Source of the DNA: Bacteroidales bacterium GP2
GTDB lineage: Bacteria > Bacteroidota > Bacteroidia > Bacteroidales > Muribaculaceae
NCBI GenBank assembly: GCA_001701115.1
Contig: DAAJ01000070.1
Location: forward strand, 1-22,025
Direction: 5' to 3'
Length of the DNA: 22,025 bases
Shown here: positions 14,723 to 22,006 of the stretch, in pieces
Position numbering within the stretch: position 1 is the stretch's first letter
Layout: each line of letters starts with the position of its first letter
Position numbers and translations under genes: made by a program
The notes under the pieces: generated by a model
The model's input: only the letters and a program-made list of their open reading frames with translations
What the model was told of the DNA's origin: nothing
Databases searched by the model: none

Positions 14723-14762
14723 TACAGCCGTAGCATATAATATGCCTCGGCTGTATTTTTTT
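14723..14762 (+). terminator. Intrinsic terminator after the peptide transporter
   Basis: TACAGCCG (14723-14730) pairs with CGGCTGTA (14748-14755), and inside it GCATA pairs with TATGC around TAA, giving a long two-part stem with a small symmetric internal loop. Seven Ts follow at 14756-14762. Confidence 0.9.
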
Positions 14763-14840
14763 GCACAATATTCCCGAACCACTCAGACAATCCCGGTGTT
14801 TTAAGTCAAAAGAAAATTCACAATCAAAAAAACAGAGATT

Positions 14841-15038
14841 ATGGTACCCCAGAGCGAACACGCCTTTTATGCATGGCTTATTATTATAGGTGCAGTATGT
14901 GCGGCAACTTTTATCGGCGCACTCATCGACCGGGTGTTCTTAAACCGTCGTCTCGGGCAGCTCCGAGGCTACCGTCCGTACTATCTTCCCGCGATTGTGA
15001 AAGAAATTTCGACGAAGGGTAGCAAATTTCAAAAATAA
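14841..15038 (+). CDS. Small one-helix membrane protein, unknown function
   Basis: A 65-residue ORF that I do not recognise. It has one strong hydrophobic helix (about 9-32, AFYAWLIIIGAVCAATFIGA) followed at once by a basic segment (DRVFLNRRLGQLRGYR), so the N-terminus should be outside the cytoplasm and the basic tail inside. Amino-acid content and codon use look protein-like, and no other gene covers this stretch. It lies between the terminator of the peptide transporter and the tRNA-Pro promoter, with no clear -7 box in the 78 bases before it and only moderate purine content (CAGAGATT) ahead of the ATG. It may be real or chance. Confidence 0.5.
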   Translation: MVPQSEHAFYAWLIIIGAVCAATFIGALIDRVFLNRRLGQLRGYRPYYLPAIVKEISTKGSKFQK

Positions 15039-15042
15039 TTTC

Positions 15043-15050
15043 TACCTTTG
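15043..15050 (+). promoter_or_regulatory. -7 box of the tRNA-Pro gene
   Basis: TACCTTTG matches TAnnTTTG, 26 bases before the mature tRNA. No good -33 box is seen. Confidence 0.55.
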
Positions 15051-15076
15051 TCCCCGCTGACTGAAAACGGTTAGTC

Positions 15077-15149
15077 CGGGGTGTAGCACAGTTGGCAGCG
15101 CGCCACGTTCGGGACGTGGAGGTCGGAAGTTCGAGTCTTCTCACCCCGA
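15077..15149 (+). tRNA. tRNA-Pro (anticodon CGG)
   Basis: A 73-base cloverleaf without encoded CCA. Acceptor CGGGGTG pairs with CACCCCG (15142-15148), discriminator A at 15149. The D arm is GCAC/GCGC with one A-C mismatch. The anticodon stem CCACG/CGTGG holds the loop TTCGGGA, anticodon CGG at 15110-15112, reading CCG proline codons. The T arm is GGAAG/CTTCT around TTCGAGT. The CGGGG start and G37 are typical of tRNA-Pro. Confidence 0.95.
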
Positions 15150-15164
15150 CTCACAATTAACATA

Positions 15165-15201
15165 GCGACCGGAGTCATCAGGCTCCGGTCGCATAGCTTT
15201 T
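15165..15201 (+). terminator. Hairpin between tRNA-Pro and ilvE
   Basis: GCGACCGGAG (15165-15174) pairs perfectly with CTCCGGTCGC (15183-15192) around TCATCAGG. Only four Ts follow, after ATAGC, so termination may be partial. The bases after the stem, TAGCTTTT (15194-15201), are also one base from a -7 box for ilvE, whose ATG is 6 bases further. Confidence 0.6.
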
Positions 15202-15207
15202 AAACTA

Positions 15208-16236
15208 ATGGATAAAGAACTGGACTGGAGTAATCTGTCATTCGGCTATATTCCCACAGATTATAATGTGAGGTGCCGCTACGCAAACGGACGCTGGGGC
15301 GAAATCGAAGTTTCAAGCTCCGAAATCATCAATATGCACATTGCAGCCACATCGCTGCACTATGGTCAGGAAATTTTTGAGGGTCTTAAAGCGTTTCGCG
15401 GCAAAGACGGGAAAGTACGCATATTCCGCCTTGAAGAGAATGCAGCGCGTATCCGTTCAAGTGCCGAGGGCATCAAGATGCAGCCAGTTCCCGAAGAGCT
15501 ATTCAAGAAAATGGTTATAGAGGCAGTGCGCCTCAATGCCCGCTTCATTCCTCCTTACGGCAGTGGCGCTTCCCTCTACATCCGCCCGCTTGAAATCGGC
15601 ATGAGCGCGCAAATCGGAGTGAAACCCTCTGAAGAATATCTCTTCCTTGTTCTTGTTACACCCGTGGGACCCTACTTCAAGGAGGGATTCAAACCCACAA
15701 ATATCTGCATAATGCGTGAATTTGACCGTGTTGCGCCAAAAGGCACCGGCAGATGGAAAGTCGGCGGCAACTATGCAGCAAGCCTCGAGGCAGGTGAACG
15801 TGCACACCACGAAGGCTATAGCGCGGTGCTGTATCTTGATCCGAAAGACAAGAAATATGTTGACGAATGCGGTCCCGCTAACTTCTTCGCTGTAAAAGAC
15901 GGCAAATATATTACTCCTGCAAGCGAATCAATACTCCCCTCCATCACAAACAAGAGCCTCATGGCATTGGCGCGGGATATGGGAATCGAGGTAGAAGAAC
16001 GTCATATCCCTATTGAAGAACTTGCTGAAATTGATGAAGCGGGAGCTTGCGGCACAGCTGCCGTTGCATCCCCTGTTGCTGAAATCCATGACCTTGACAA
16101 CGGCACCAAATACATTGTTGCAAAGGACGGTCAGCCGGGTCCTATCACCACAGCACTCTACAACAAGCTCCGTGCTGTACAACTCGGTGAAGAGCCGGAT
16201 GAACATGGCTGGAACACCATTGTTGAAGGAATATGA
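15208..16236 (+). CDS. ilvE: Branched-chain amino-acid aminotransferase
   Basis: A 342-residue fold-type IV PLP enzyme that transfers the amino group between glutamate and the keto acids of leucine, isoleucine and valine. The PLP lysine is Lys184 in GRWKVGGNYA. Other family marks: SLHYGQEIFEGLKAFRG (about 49-65), SLYIRPLEIG, and the C-terminal GACGTAAVASPV phosphate-binding region. The length is that of the BCAT group including eukaryote-like bacterial forms. The start is preceded by a hairpin and a near-consensus -7 box (TAGCTTTT), and otherwise depends on read-through from the tRNA gene. Its stop overlaps the start of the HD-domain gene (ATGA), so those two are translationally coupled. No other branched-chain biosynthesis genes are nearby. 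Confidence 0.95.
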   Translation: MDKELDWSNLSFGYIPTDYNVRCRYANGRWGEIEVSSSEIINMHIAATSLHYGQEIFEGLKAFRGKDGKVRIFRLEENAARIRSSAEGIKMQPVPEELFKKMVIEAVRLNARFIPPYGSGASLYIRPLEIGMSAQIGVKPSEEYLFLVLVTPVGPYFKEGFKPTNICIMREFDRVAPKGTGRWKVGGNYAASLEAGERAHHEGYSAVLYLDPKDKKYVDECGPANFFAVKDGKYITPASESILPSITNKSLMALARDMGIEVEERHIPIEELAEIDEAGACGTAAVASPVAEIHDLDNGTKYIVAKDGQPGPITTALYNKLRAVQLGEEPDEHGWNTIVEGI

Positions 16237-16778
16237 TTGACTACCAATCCATAATTGACAAATACTATCCCGCAGGCTCACCCCTGCGGGATATTTATAT
16301 GCGCCATTGCCGTGCGGTTGCCGACAAGGCACTTGCCATTGCCCAAGATGCACATCTTGGTATTGACCCGCAGAGAATCGAAGCAGCCGCAATGCTCCAT
16401 GACATAGGCATCTTCGCGACAAACGCTCCCGGGATTGAATGCCATGGCACAGAGCCATACATCACGCACGGAATCATAGGCGCAGGAATCCTCCGGAAGG
16501 AAAACATCGACGAGGAGATTGCAGCTACCGCAGAACTACATACCGGCGCTGGAATCACACTTCGGGAAATTGAAGCGCAAAACCTGCCATTGCCCCACAA
16601 AGACTACTGCCCACAGACCCAGTTGCAACGGCTCATTTGTTATGCCGATAAGTTTTTCAGCAAAAGCGGTGACATGAAGGAGAAGAAACTGGAAAAAGTA
16701 CGCACTTCCATTTCCGCTTTCGGCGCTGATAGCCTCAAGCGCTTTGACGATATGCACGCAGAGTTTTCAAACATCTAA
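16233..16778 (+). CDS. HD-domain protein, putative metal-dependent phosphohydrolase
   Basis: A 181-residue HD-superfamily protein. Likely metal ligands: His25 (MRHCRAVADKA), the His56-Asp57 doublet (AAMLHDIGI), His79 and His103 (ELHTGAGIT) and Asp139 (CYADKFFS). The order H...HD...H...H...D is that of HD-type hydrolases acting on nucleotides or other phosphate esters. There is no extra domain that would name the substrate, and the C-terminal 35 residues are a charged helix. Its ATG overlaps the ilvE stop by four bases, so expression is tied to ilvE. At the other end its TAA overlaps the amidase stop on the opposite strand. The biochemical role is unknown. Confidence 0.85.
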   Translation: MIDYQSIIDKYYPAGSPLRDIYMRHCRAVADKALAIAQDAHLGIDPQRIEAAAMLHDIGIFATNAPGIECHGTEPYITHGIIGAGILRKENIDEEIAATAELHTGAGITLREIEAQNLPLPHKDYCPQTQLQRLICYADKFFSKSGDMKEKKLEKVRTSISAFGADSLKRFDDMHAEFSNI

Positions 16779-17182
16779 ATATCTGCATATTCCGCAGAGG
16801 CGTTAAAACACGGGCACGCCTTTGCCGCAAAATCCCTATGCCCGAATATATGCGCCTGAGGATGTTTCTTCTTTAATGACATAAGCAGGTCTCTCAATGC
16901 AATTTTCTGCGCCGGGGTACGTGTGTCCGCCGGTTGACCCATACCGTCAATCCCGCCCACATATACCACACCAATACTGAAAGAATTATGCCCACGGCAA
17001 TGCGCTCCCACTTCTTCCACTGCCCTGCCAATACATATTTTGCCATCCAGCATAACTACATAATGATAGCCTATACCTTTCCACCCAAAAGATTTATGCC
17101 AGCTATCAATTTCCGCTACAGTAACCTCCCGATTAAACCTTGTTGCTGTGCAATGCACAATAATTTCTCGTATATTTCTCAT
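16775..17182 (-). CDS. N-acetylmuramoyl-L-alanine amidase (Amidase_2, endolysin type)
   Basis: A 135-residue single-domain amidase that cleaves the bond between muramic acid and L-Ala in peptidoglycan. Zinc ligands by comparison with T7 lysozyme: His10 (IIVHCTAT), His115 (FGHRDFAAKACP) and Cys123; Lys121 and a Tyr near 40-41 match the catalytic pair. No signal peptide is present, as in phage lysins, and no holin or other phage gene is nearby. Bacteroidetes chromosomes often carry such stand-alone amidases. It has its own promoter upstream, and its stop codon overlaps the stop of the HD-domain gene. Confidence 0.9.
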   Translation of the reverse strand: MRNIREIIVHCTATRFNREVTVAEIDSWHKSFGWKGIGYHYVVMLDGKICIGRAVEEVGAHCRGHNSFSIGVVYVGGIDGMGQPADTRTPAQKIALRDLLMSLKKKHPQAHIFGHRDFAAKACPCFNASAEYADI

Positions 17183-17212
17183 ATTATTTTGTGATTAAGA
17201 TTAATTTCGTTG

Positions 17213-17243
17213 CAAATTTACCAACTATTTACACATAACCAAA
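17213..17243 (-). promoter_or_regulatory. Promoter of the amidase gene
   Basis: On minus, TTTG (plus 17240-17243), 19 bases, then TAAATTTG (plus 17213-17220): exact matches to both consensus boxes. The ATG at 17182 is 30 bases downstream. This separates the amidase from apbE transcriptionally. Confidence 0.7.
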
Positions 17244-17270
17244 ACACGGATTGTTAATATTGGTTAATTC

Positions 17271-18284
17271 TCATTTTATCTCAGGGAAGCCCTTGCTCGT
17301 AACAGCTTTCCAATCTTCCGCTGCGTTGCTGCTACGCACAACCAGCATCGCACTAACCCCGTTCAACCGGTCTATCATCACAAGAGCACTATCCGGATTC
17401 ATTACCATGCAGGCAGTGGCAAGGGCATCAGCAGTCATTGCATCGGGAGCAATCACCGTTGCACTGATAGTCATGCTCTCTGCCGGAAGGCATGTGCGCG
17501 GGTCTATTGTATGCCACACTTTTCCATTGCCTGTATTGCGATAATTCCTATAATTTCCAGATGTAGCTATGCCACAATCTGTTACAGCTATTATAGCCAT
17601 TTTGTCATGGACAATCTCGGTATTGCTCTCAATCGGCGCATCCACCATTATATGCCAATCCTCGCCCACACGGTTTTTACCGGACAGAGCCATCTCACCT
17701 CCAATCTCCACCATGTAATCATCGCAACCGTTCCGCTTGAGCATATCACCAACCATATCACACCCAAAACCTTTGGTAATAGCACTGAAATCAAACTCCA
17801 TGCCGGGCGCACACACTACCTTGTTTCCAATCATGTCCGCATTGCCAAATCCGACCAATGCCTTCACACTGTCTATTTCGCTGTCAAGCGTTTCTCGTCC
17901 CAGATTCTTATAGCCGAACCCCCATAGATTAACAGCAGGAGCTACCGTAGGATCAAAAGCCCCGCCGCTCAGTTGCCAGACCTGTTTGCCTCGCTCGAAT
18001 ACTGTTATAAATAGCGAATCGCAATCCACCGCCTCACCCCTGTTAATGCGGCTCACTACCGATTGCTTGTCAAAAGGAGACAGGCTCAGCTCAACCATGC
18101 GCATGGTAGCATTTATGCTGTCATCCATGTTTGCATCAGAAAGATAAGCGATGTGGAAAGTTGTACCCCACACTGCTCCCTCATAAGAATGCCATTGCTT
18201 ATTATTGCAGCCCCCAAGCATCAGAGCTATCAAAGCTGCTGCAACTGCAACGACCCGCTTGCTTATATTATATAAGGTGTACAT
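17271..18284 (-). CDS. apbE: ApbE-type FAD:protein FMN transferase (lipoprotein)
   Basis: A 337-residue lipoprotein (hydrophobic signal, lipobox LGGC, Cys26) that attaches FMN from FAD to Thr or Ser in target proteins such as Nqr/Rnf subunits and periplasmic flavoproteins, working on the periplasmic side. Family marks in order: GGAFDPTVAP, FDFSAITKGFGCD, VEIGGEMALSGK, ATSGNYRNYR, HTIDPRT and the metal-binding MTADALATACMVM. The usual ApbE length and all core motifs are present. No Nqr or Rnf genes lie in this window, so its substrate is encoded elsewhere. A -7 box lies 16 bases upstream. It is divergent from the DJ-1-like gene. Confidence 0.95.
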   Translation of the reverse strand: MYTLYNISKRVVAVAAALIALMLGGCNNKQWHSYEGAVWGTTFHIAYLSDANMDDSINATMRMVELSLSPFDKQSVVSRINRGEAVDCDSLFITVFERGKQVWQLSGGAFDPTVAPAVNLWGFGYKNLGRETLDSEIDSVKALVGFGNADMIGNKVVCAPGMEFDFSAITKGFGCDMVGDMLKRNGCDDYMVEIGGEMALSGKNRVGEDWHIMVDAPIESNTEIVHDKMAIIAVTDCGIATSGNYRNYRNTGNGKVWHTIDPRTCLPAESMTISATVIAPDAMTADALATACMVMNPDSALVMIDRLNGVSAMLVVRSSNAAEDWKAVTSKGFPEIK

Positions 18285-18300
18285 AATTCAAATTTTTCTT

Positions 18301-18308
18301 CAAAAATA
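18301..18308 (-). promoter_or_regulatory. Candidate -7 box of apbE
   Basis: TATTTTTG on minus (plus sequence CAAAAATA), 16 bases before ATG 18284. No -33 box at the right distance. Confidence 0.45.
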
Positions 18309-18330
18309 GCACTTATTTCAATAAAATCAC

Positions 18331-18338
18331 TATATTTG
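18331..18338 (+). promoter_or_regulatory. Candidate -7 box of the DJ-1-like gene
   Basis: TATATTTG matches TAnnTTTG; ATG 18411 is 72 bases downstream, leaving a leader of about 65-70 bases in which I see no recognisable riboswitch. Confidence 0.5.
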
Positions 18339-18410
18339 CAAAAGAGCATCACCTGACAAACTCATTTTACTTACATTTTTTAGCAACAACACTCTAATTA
18401 CCTACAACAC

Positions 18411-18989
18411 ATGAATCACTCTTACTTATTTTTAGCACCCGGCTTTGAGGAGATAGAAGCACTCGCTACTGTTGATGTACTGCGTCGTGCAGAAATGACA
18501 GTTACAACAGTCGCTGTGACAGACGATACAAAAACCGTCACCGGCGCGCACGGAGTAAAAGTAGAAGCAGACATCCACATCAAGGATGCGGACCTATCAA
18601 ATGCAGAATGGCTGATATGCCCTGGAGGAATGCCAGGCGCAGCAAACCTTGCTGCAAGCCCGGAAGTTACCGCGGCACTTACAGCCCAGTTCAAAAAAGG
18701 AGGCAAGATAGCAGCCATCTGCGCATCTCCCGCGCTTGTGCTTGAGCCCCTCGGCATCCTTGCCGGCAGGGAAGCGACCTGCTATCCCGGCATGGAAGGA
18801 TACATCGTCACCGGCAAACCTCAGGAAGCACCGGTTGTGGCGCATGACAACCTAATCACAGGCAACGGACCTGCTACAACCCTACGTTTCGCCCTCGCTA
18901 TAGTCCGCAATTCAAAGGGTGAGGAAGCAGCCGAGCAAGTTGGCGCAGCAATGCTTTACTACTCTAAATCCTCCGATTTTTACTTCTGA
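18411..18989 (+). CDS. DJ-1/PfpI-family protein (YajL-like)
   Basis: A 192-residue protein of the DJ-1 group, closest in pattern to E. coli YajL. The reactive cysteine is Cys104 in the nucleophile elbow AAICASPALVL, with Glu16 (FEEIEA) in the place of the Glu that hydrogen-bonds to it. Other marks: the N-terminal FLAPGFEEIEALATVDVLRR and LICPGGMPGA. Members are linked to protection from oxidative and carbonyl stress (glyoxalase, deglycase or chaperone claims, still debated). It is a single-gene unit: its own -7 box in front, terminator behind. The theme fits the aldo/keto reductase elsewhere in the window, though there is no physical linkage. Confidence 0.93.
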   Translation: MNHSYLFLAPGFEEIEALATVDVLRRAEMTVTTVAVTDDTKTVTGAHGVKVEADIHIKDADLSNAEWLICPGGMPGAANLAASPEVTAALTAQFKKGGKIAAICASPALVLEPLGILAGREATCYPGMEGYIVTGKPQEAPVVAHDNLITGNGPATTLRFALAIVRNSKGEEAAEQVGAAMLYYSKSSDFYF

Positions 18990-19025
18990 TTCCTACAGCA
19001 GGAGCTCCCTTGCTACACCCCTATC

Positions 19026-19056
19026 ACTCCCTGAAAGATAACTTTCGGGGAGTTTT
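19026..19056 (+). terminator. Intrinsic terminator after the DJ-1-like gene
   Basis: CTCCCTGAAAG (19027-19037) pairs with CTTTCGGGGAG (19042-19052), one G-U pair, tetraloop ATAA, one more A-T pair outside (19026/19053), then TTTT and further T-rich sequence. Confidence 0.85.
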
Positions 19057-19084
19057 GTGTGTTATTATTTTAAAAAGTGTGGAG

Positions 19085-19112
19085 TTGAATATAAATTCTT
19101 TTCCTAATTTTG
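19085..19112 (+). promoter_or_regulatory. Promoter of topA
   Basis: TTG (19085-19087) and TAATTTTG (19105-19112), 17 bases apart, slightly short of the usual 19-21. The ATG at 19140 is 27 bases downstream. Confidence 0.5.
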
Positions 19113-19139
19113 TCGCTTGAATTAAAAAATTGCAGCCCA

Positions 19140-21464
19140 ATGATAAAAAACCTTGTCATCGTAGAGTCCCCTGCAAAGGCTAAAACTATAGAAAAATTCC
19201 TCGGCAAAGACTACAAAGTCATGTCGAGCTACGGTCATATACGCGATTTGTCCAAAAAGAATTTCAGTGTTGAAGGCGGTGATTTCACCCCTGTCTATGA
19301 AATACCGGAGGACAAGAAGAATCTTGTGCGAGACCTGAAAAAGGCTGCTGCATCCGCACAGACCGTATGGCTTGCAAGTGATGAAGACCGTGAGGGAGAG
19401 GCTATTGCATGGCATCTTTACAAGGTGCTTGAGCTTAAGCCGGAAAACACAAAGCGCATTGTGTTCCACGAAATAACCAAAGAAGCTATCCTCAATGCAA
19501 TAGAGCATCCGAGGGATATTGACCTCAACCTTGTCGATGCCCAACAGGCGCGTCGCGTGCTTGACAGGATTGTGGGCTTTGAACTGTCGCCGGTGCTTTG
19601 GAAAAAAATCAAGCCCGCATTGTCAGCCGGACGAGTGCAGAGCGTGGCAGTGCGCCTGATTGTGGAACGCGAAAATGAGATACGCGCATTCCAGTCTACG
19701 CCATATTTCCGCGTCACCGCGATATTTGCAACACCCGCAGGGGCGGAAGTGCGTGCCGAACTTTCAAAAAGACTTCCCGATGAAGAGACTGCGAGAAAAT
19801 TCCTTGAAGATTGCAAAGAGGCTATTTTCAGCGTTGCTGATGTAGATGTCAAGCCCCTGAAGAAATCCCCGGCTCCTCCATTCACAACATCTACCCTGCA
19901 ACAGGAAGCATCACGCAAACTCGGTTTCACCGTCAGCCAGACAATGATGGTGGCACAAAGGCTATATGAAGCAGGTCACATCACATATATGCGTACTGAC
20001 TCGCTGAACCTGTCAACCCTCGCGTTGAACTCTATAGCAAAAGAGGTGAAAGAGTCTATGGGCGACAATTACTACAAGCGCCGCCAGTACCATACCTCAT
20101 CAAAAGGCGCACAGGAAGCACACGAAGCTATCCGCCCGACATATATCAACCAGCATGCAATTGACGGCACAGCACAGGAAAAGAAACTGTACAACCTCAT
20201 CTGGAAACGAACTATAGCTTCGCAGATGGCTGATGCAGTGCTTGAAAAAACCGTTGTGTCTATCGCCGCATCTACAAGACCGGAGCTTTTCAACGCATTT
20301 GGTGAAGTTGTGAAGTTTGACGGATTTCTGAAAGTGTACCTTGAAAGCACTGATGACGCTCAGGACACCGAAGATTCATCCATCTTGCCCGAACTCAAAA
20401 AAGGAGAGGCAATGACACCTGCCGACATTGTTGCACAGGAGAGGTTCACCCAGCATCCCCCGCGCTACACTGAGGCATCACTCGTCAAAAAAATGGAGGA
20501 TCTCGGCATTGGCAGACCATCTACCTACGCTCCAACTATCTCTACTATCCAGCAGAGAGAATATGTTGAGAAAGGCGACCGTCCCGGAGTGAAGCGCAAA
20601 TTCGTCACCCTTACCCTTAAAAACAACAAGATAACCTCATCCTCAAAAACAGAGACTACCGGCGCGGACAAAGGCAAACTCATTCCCACCGACACCGGCA
20701 CTATTGTAAATGATTTCCTTACCGAATATTTCCCTAATGTGCTTGACTTCAATTTCACCGCATCTGTTGAAGCGCGGTTTGACATGATTGCCGAAGGACA
20801 GGCGGAATGGAACAAGGAAATCGGTGATTTTTACGATGTTTTCCATCCCGAAGTGACCCGTGCCAACGATATGCGCTTCGAGCACAAGGTAGGCGAAAGG
20901 GTGCTTGGCACTGATCCGGTAAGCGGTCGCCCGGTATCTGTTAAAATCGGACGTTTCGGTCCGGTGGTGCAGATAGGCGAAAGCTCCGACACAGAGAAAC
21001 CGCAGTTTGCATCCCTGCGAAAAGACCAGTCGGTATTTGACCTCACGCTGGAGCAGGCTCTCAAGTTATTTGAGCTCCCCCGCAACCTTGGAGAATTTGA
21101 AGGGAAAGACATGACGGTGGCAATCGGCAGGTTTGGTCCTTATATCCGCCACGACAACAAGTTCGTCTCCATTCCCAAAGACTTTTCACCCCTTGAAATC
21201 ACAGCAGAGGAAGCAAAGGAGCTAATCCTTGCAAAACGCGATGCTGACAGCAAGAAAACAATAAAAGTATTTGAGGAAGATCCCTCGATGATGATTTTGA
21301 ACGGACGGTTCGGAGTGTATATCTCTTACAACAAGAGCAACTACAAGATTCCAAAGACTGTTGCCGACCCGGCAAGCCTTACATACGAAGAATGCAAGCA
21401 GATTGTCGAGTCCCAGCCCGAACCCACTAAGAAAGGGCGACGCACCGCATCAAAGAAGAAATAA
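19140..21464 (+). CDS. topA: DNA topoisomerase I (type IA)
   Basis: A 774-residue type IA topoisomerase that relaxes negatively supercoiled DNA. The N-terminal Toprim domain starts MIKNLVIVESPAKAKTIEKF and has SDEDREGEAIAWHL. The central domain has SAGRVQSVAVRLIV and the active-site Tyr283 in GHITYMRTDSL. The C-terminal part carries repeated Gly-Arg-Phe-Gly units (GRFGPVVQIG, GRFGPYIRHD, GRFGVYISYN) and a Lys/Arg tail (KKGRRTASKKK). I see no CxxC zinc ribbons, unlike E. coli TopA. The frame extends to 19110, but the promoter lies there and the family starts at MIKNL. Its TAA overlaps the start of the pseudouridine synthase gene by one base (TAATG), so those two are translationally coupled. 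Confidence 0.97.
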   Translation: MIKNLVIVESPAKAKTIEKFLGKDYKVMSSYGHIRDLSKKNFSVEGGDFTPVYEIPEDKKNLVRDLKKAAASAQTVWLASDEDREGEAIAWHLYKVLELKPENTKRIVFHEITKEAILNAIEHPRDIDLNLVDAQQARRVLDRIVGFELSPVLWKKIKPALSAGRVQSVAVRLIVERENEIRAFQSTPYFRVTAIFATPAGAEVRAELSKRLPDEETARKFLEDCKEAIFSVADVDVKPLKKSPAPPFTTSTLQQEASRKLGFTVSQTMMVAQRLYEAGHITYMRTDSLNLSTLALNSIAKEVKESMGDNYYKRRQYHTSSKGAQEAHEAIRPTYINQHAIDGTAQEKKLYNLIWKRTIASQMADAVLEKTVVSIAASTRPELFNAFGEVVKFDGFLKVYLESTDDAQDTEDSSILPELKKGEAMTPADIVAQERFTQHPPRYTEASLVKKMEDLGIGRPSTYAPTISTIQQREYVEKGDRPGVKRKFVTLTLKNNKITSSSKTETTGADKGKLIPTDTGTIVNDFLTEYFPNVLDFNFTASVEARFDMIAEGQAEWNKEIGDFYDVFHPEVTRANDMRFEHKVGERVLGTDPVSGRPVSVKIGRFGPVVQIGESSDTEKPQFASLRKDQSVFDLTLEQALKLFELPRNLGEFEGKDMTVAIGRFGPYIRHDNKFVSIPKDFSPLEITAEEAKELILAKRDADSKKTIKVFEEDPSMMILNGRFGVYISYNKSNYKIPKTVADPASLTYEECKQIVESQPEPTKKGRRTASKKK

Positions 21465-22006
21465 TGACCAGACCCAGACAGACAAAACCGGGAGCGGAGA
21501 GAAATGCCCTGCGACCTGACAAGATAGAGACTTATGCAGTAGAAGCCCCTGCTACCCTGATGGAGTTTCTGCTGGCTTCAATGCCGGACCGCAAACGCAC
21601 TACGGTAAAAGAACTGCTCAAGCATAACCAGGTTGCAGTCAATTCCGTGCCTGTCACCCAGTTCAATCATCCGTTGGAGCCGGGGGACATAGTAAAAGTT
21701 AACCTTACACGTGAATTCAAGGTATTTTACAACCGCCGCCTGAAAATCGTGTATGAGGATGATGACATCATTGTTGTAAACAAAGGCTACGGGCTTCTGT
21801 CTATGGGCAACGATAAGGTTAAGGACGGCACCGCATACTCCATACTCAAGGACTATGTGAAATGGGGCAACCCCTCAAACAAAATATTCATAGTCCATCG
21901 CCTTGACAGAGACACTTCCGGGCTAATGGTATTTGCAAAAAACGAGGAGGCAAAGAACGCCTTGCAGCATAACTGGAATAATATGGTGCTGAACCGCAAA
22001 GCTTGA
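21464..22006 (+). CDS. RluA/RluD-family pseudouridine synthase, cut short at window edge
   Basis: The ORF codes for 180 residues. An N-terminal S4-like RNA-binding domain (about 30-85: ATLMEFLLASMPDRKRTTVK, then EPGDIVKVN) is followed by the start of the synthase domain: IVYEDDDIIVVNKGYGLLSM and the catalytic HRLDRDTSG with Asp148. The normal family protein continues for roughly 80-120 residues after this motif. Here the reading stops at TGA (22004-22006) just after WNNMVLNRKA, and the next 19 bases (frame FRAIAP) run to the window end. So the gene is either truncated or frameshifted, or the edge sequence is imperfect. The start overlaps topA by one base. The enzyme would convert uridines in rRNA or tRNA; the exact site cannot be told. 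It may be inactive as written. Confidence 0.75.
   Translation: MTRPRQTKPGAERNALRPDKIETYAVEAPATLMEFLLASMPDRKRTTVKELLKHNQVAVNSVPVTQFNHPLEPGDIVKVNLTREFKVFYNRRLKIVYEDDDIIVVNKGYGLLSMGNDKVKDGTAYSILKDYVKWGNPSNKIFIVHRLDRDTSGLMVFAKNEEAKNALQHNWNNMVLNRKA

Noticed and set aside
14923..15144. 73-residue minus-strand ORF overlapping the tRNA-Pro gene.
   Set aside because: It is antisense to a tRNA and the small membrane ORF; no family features.
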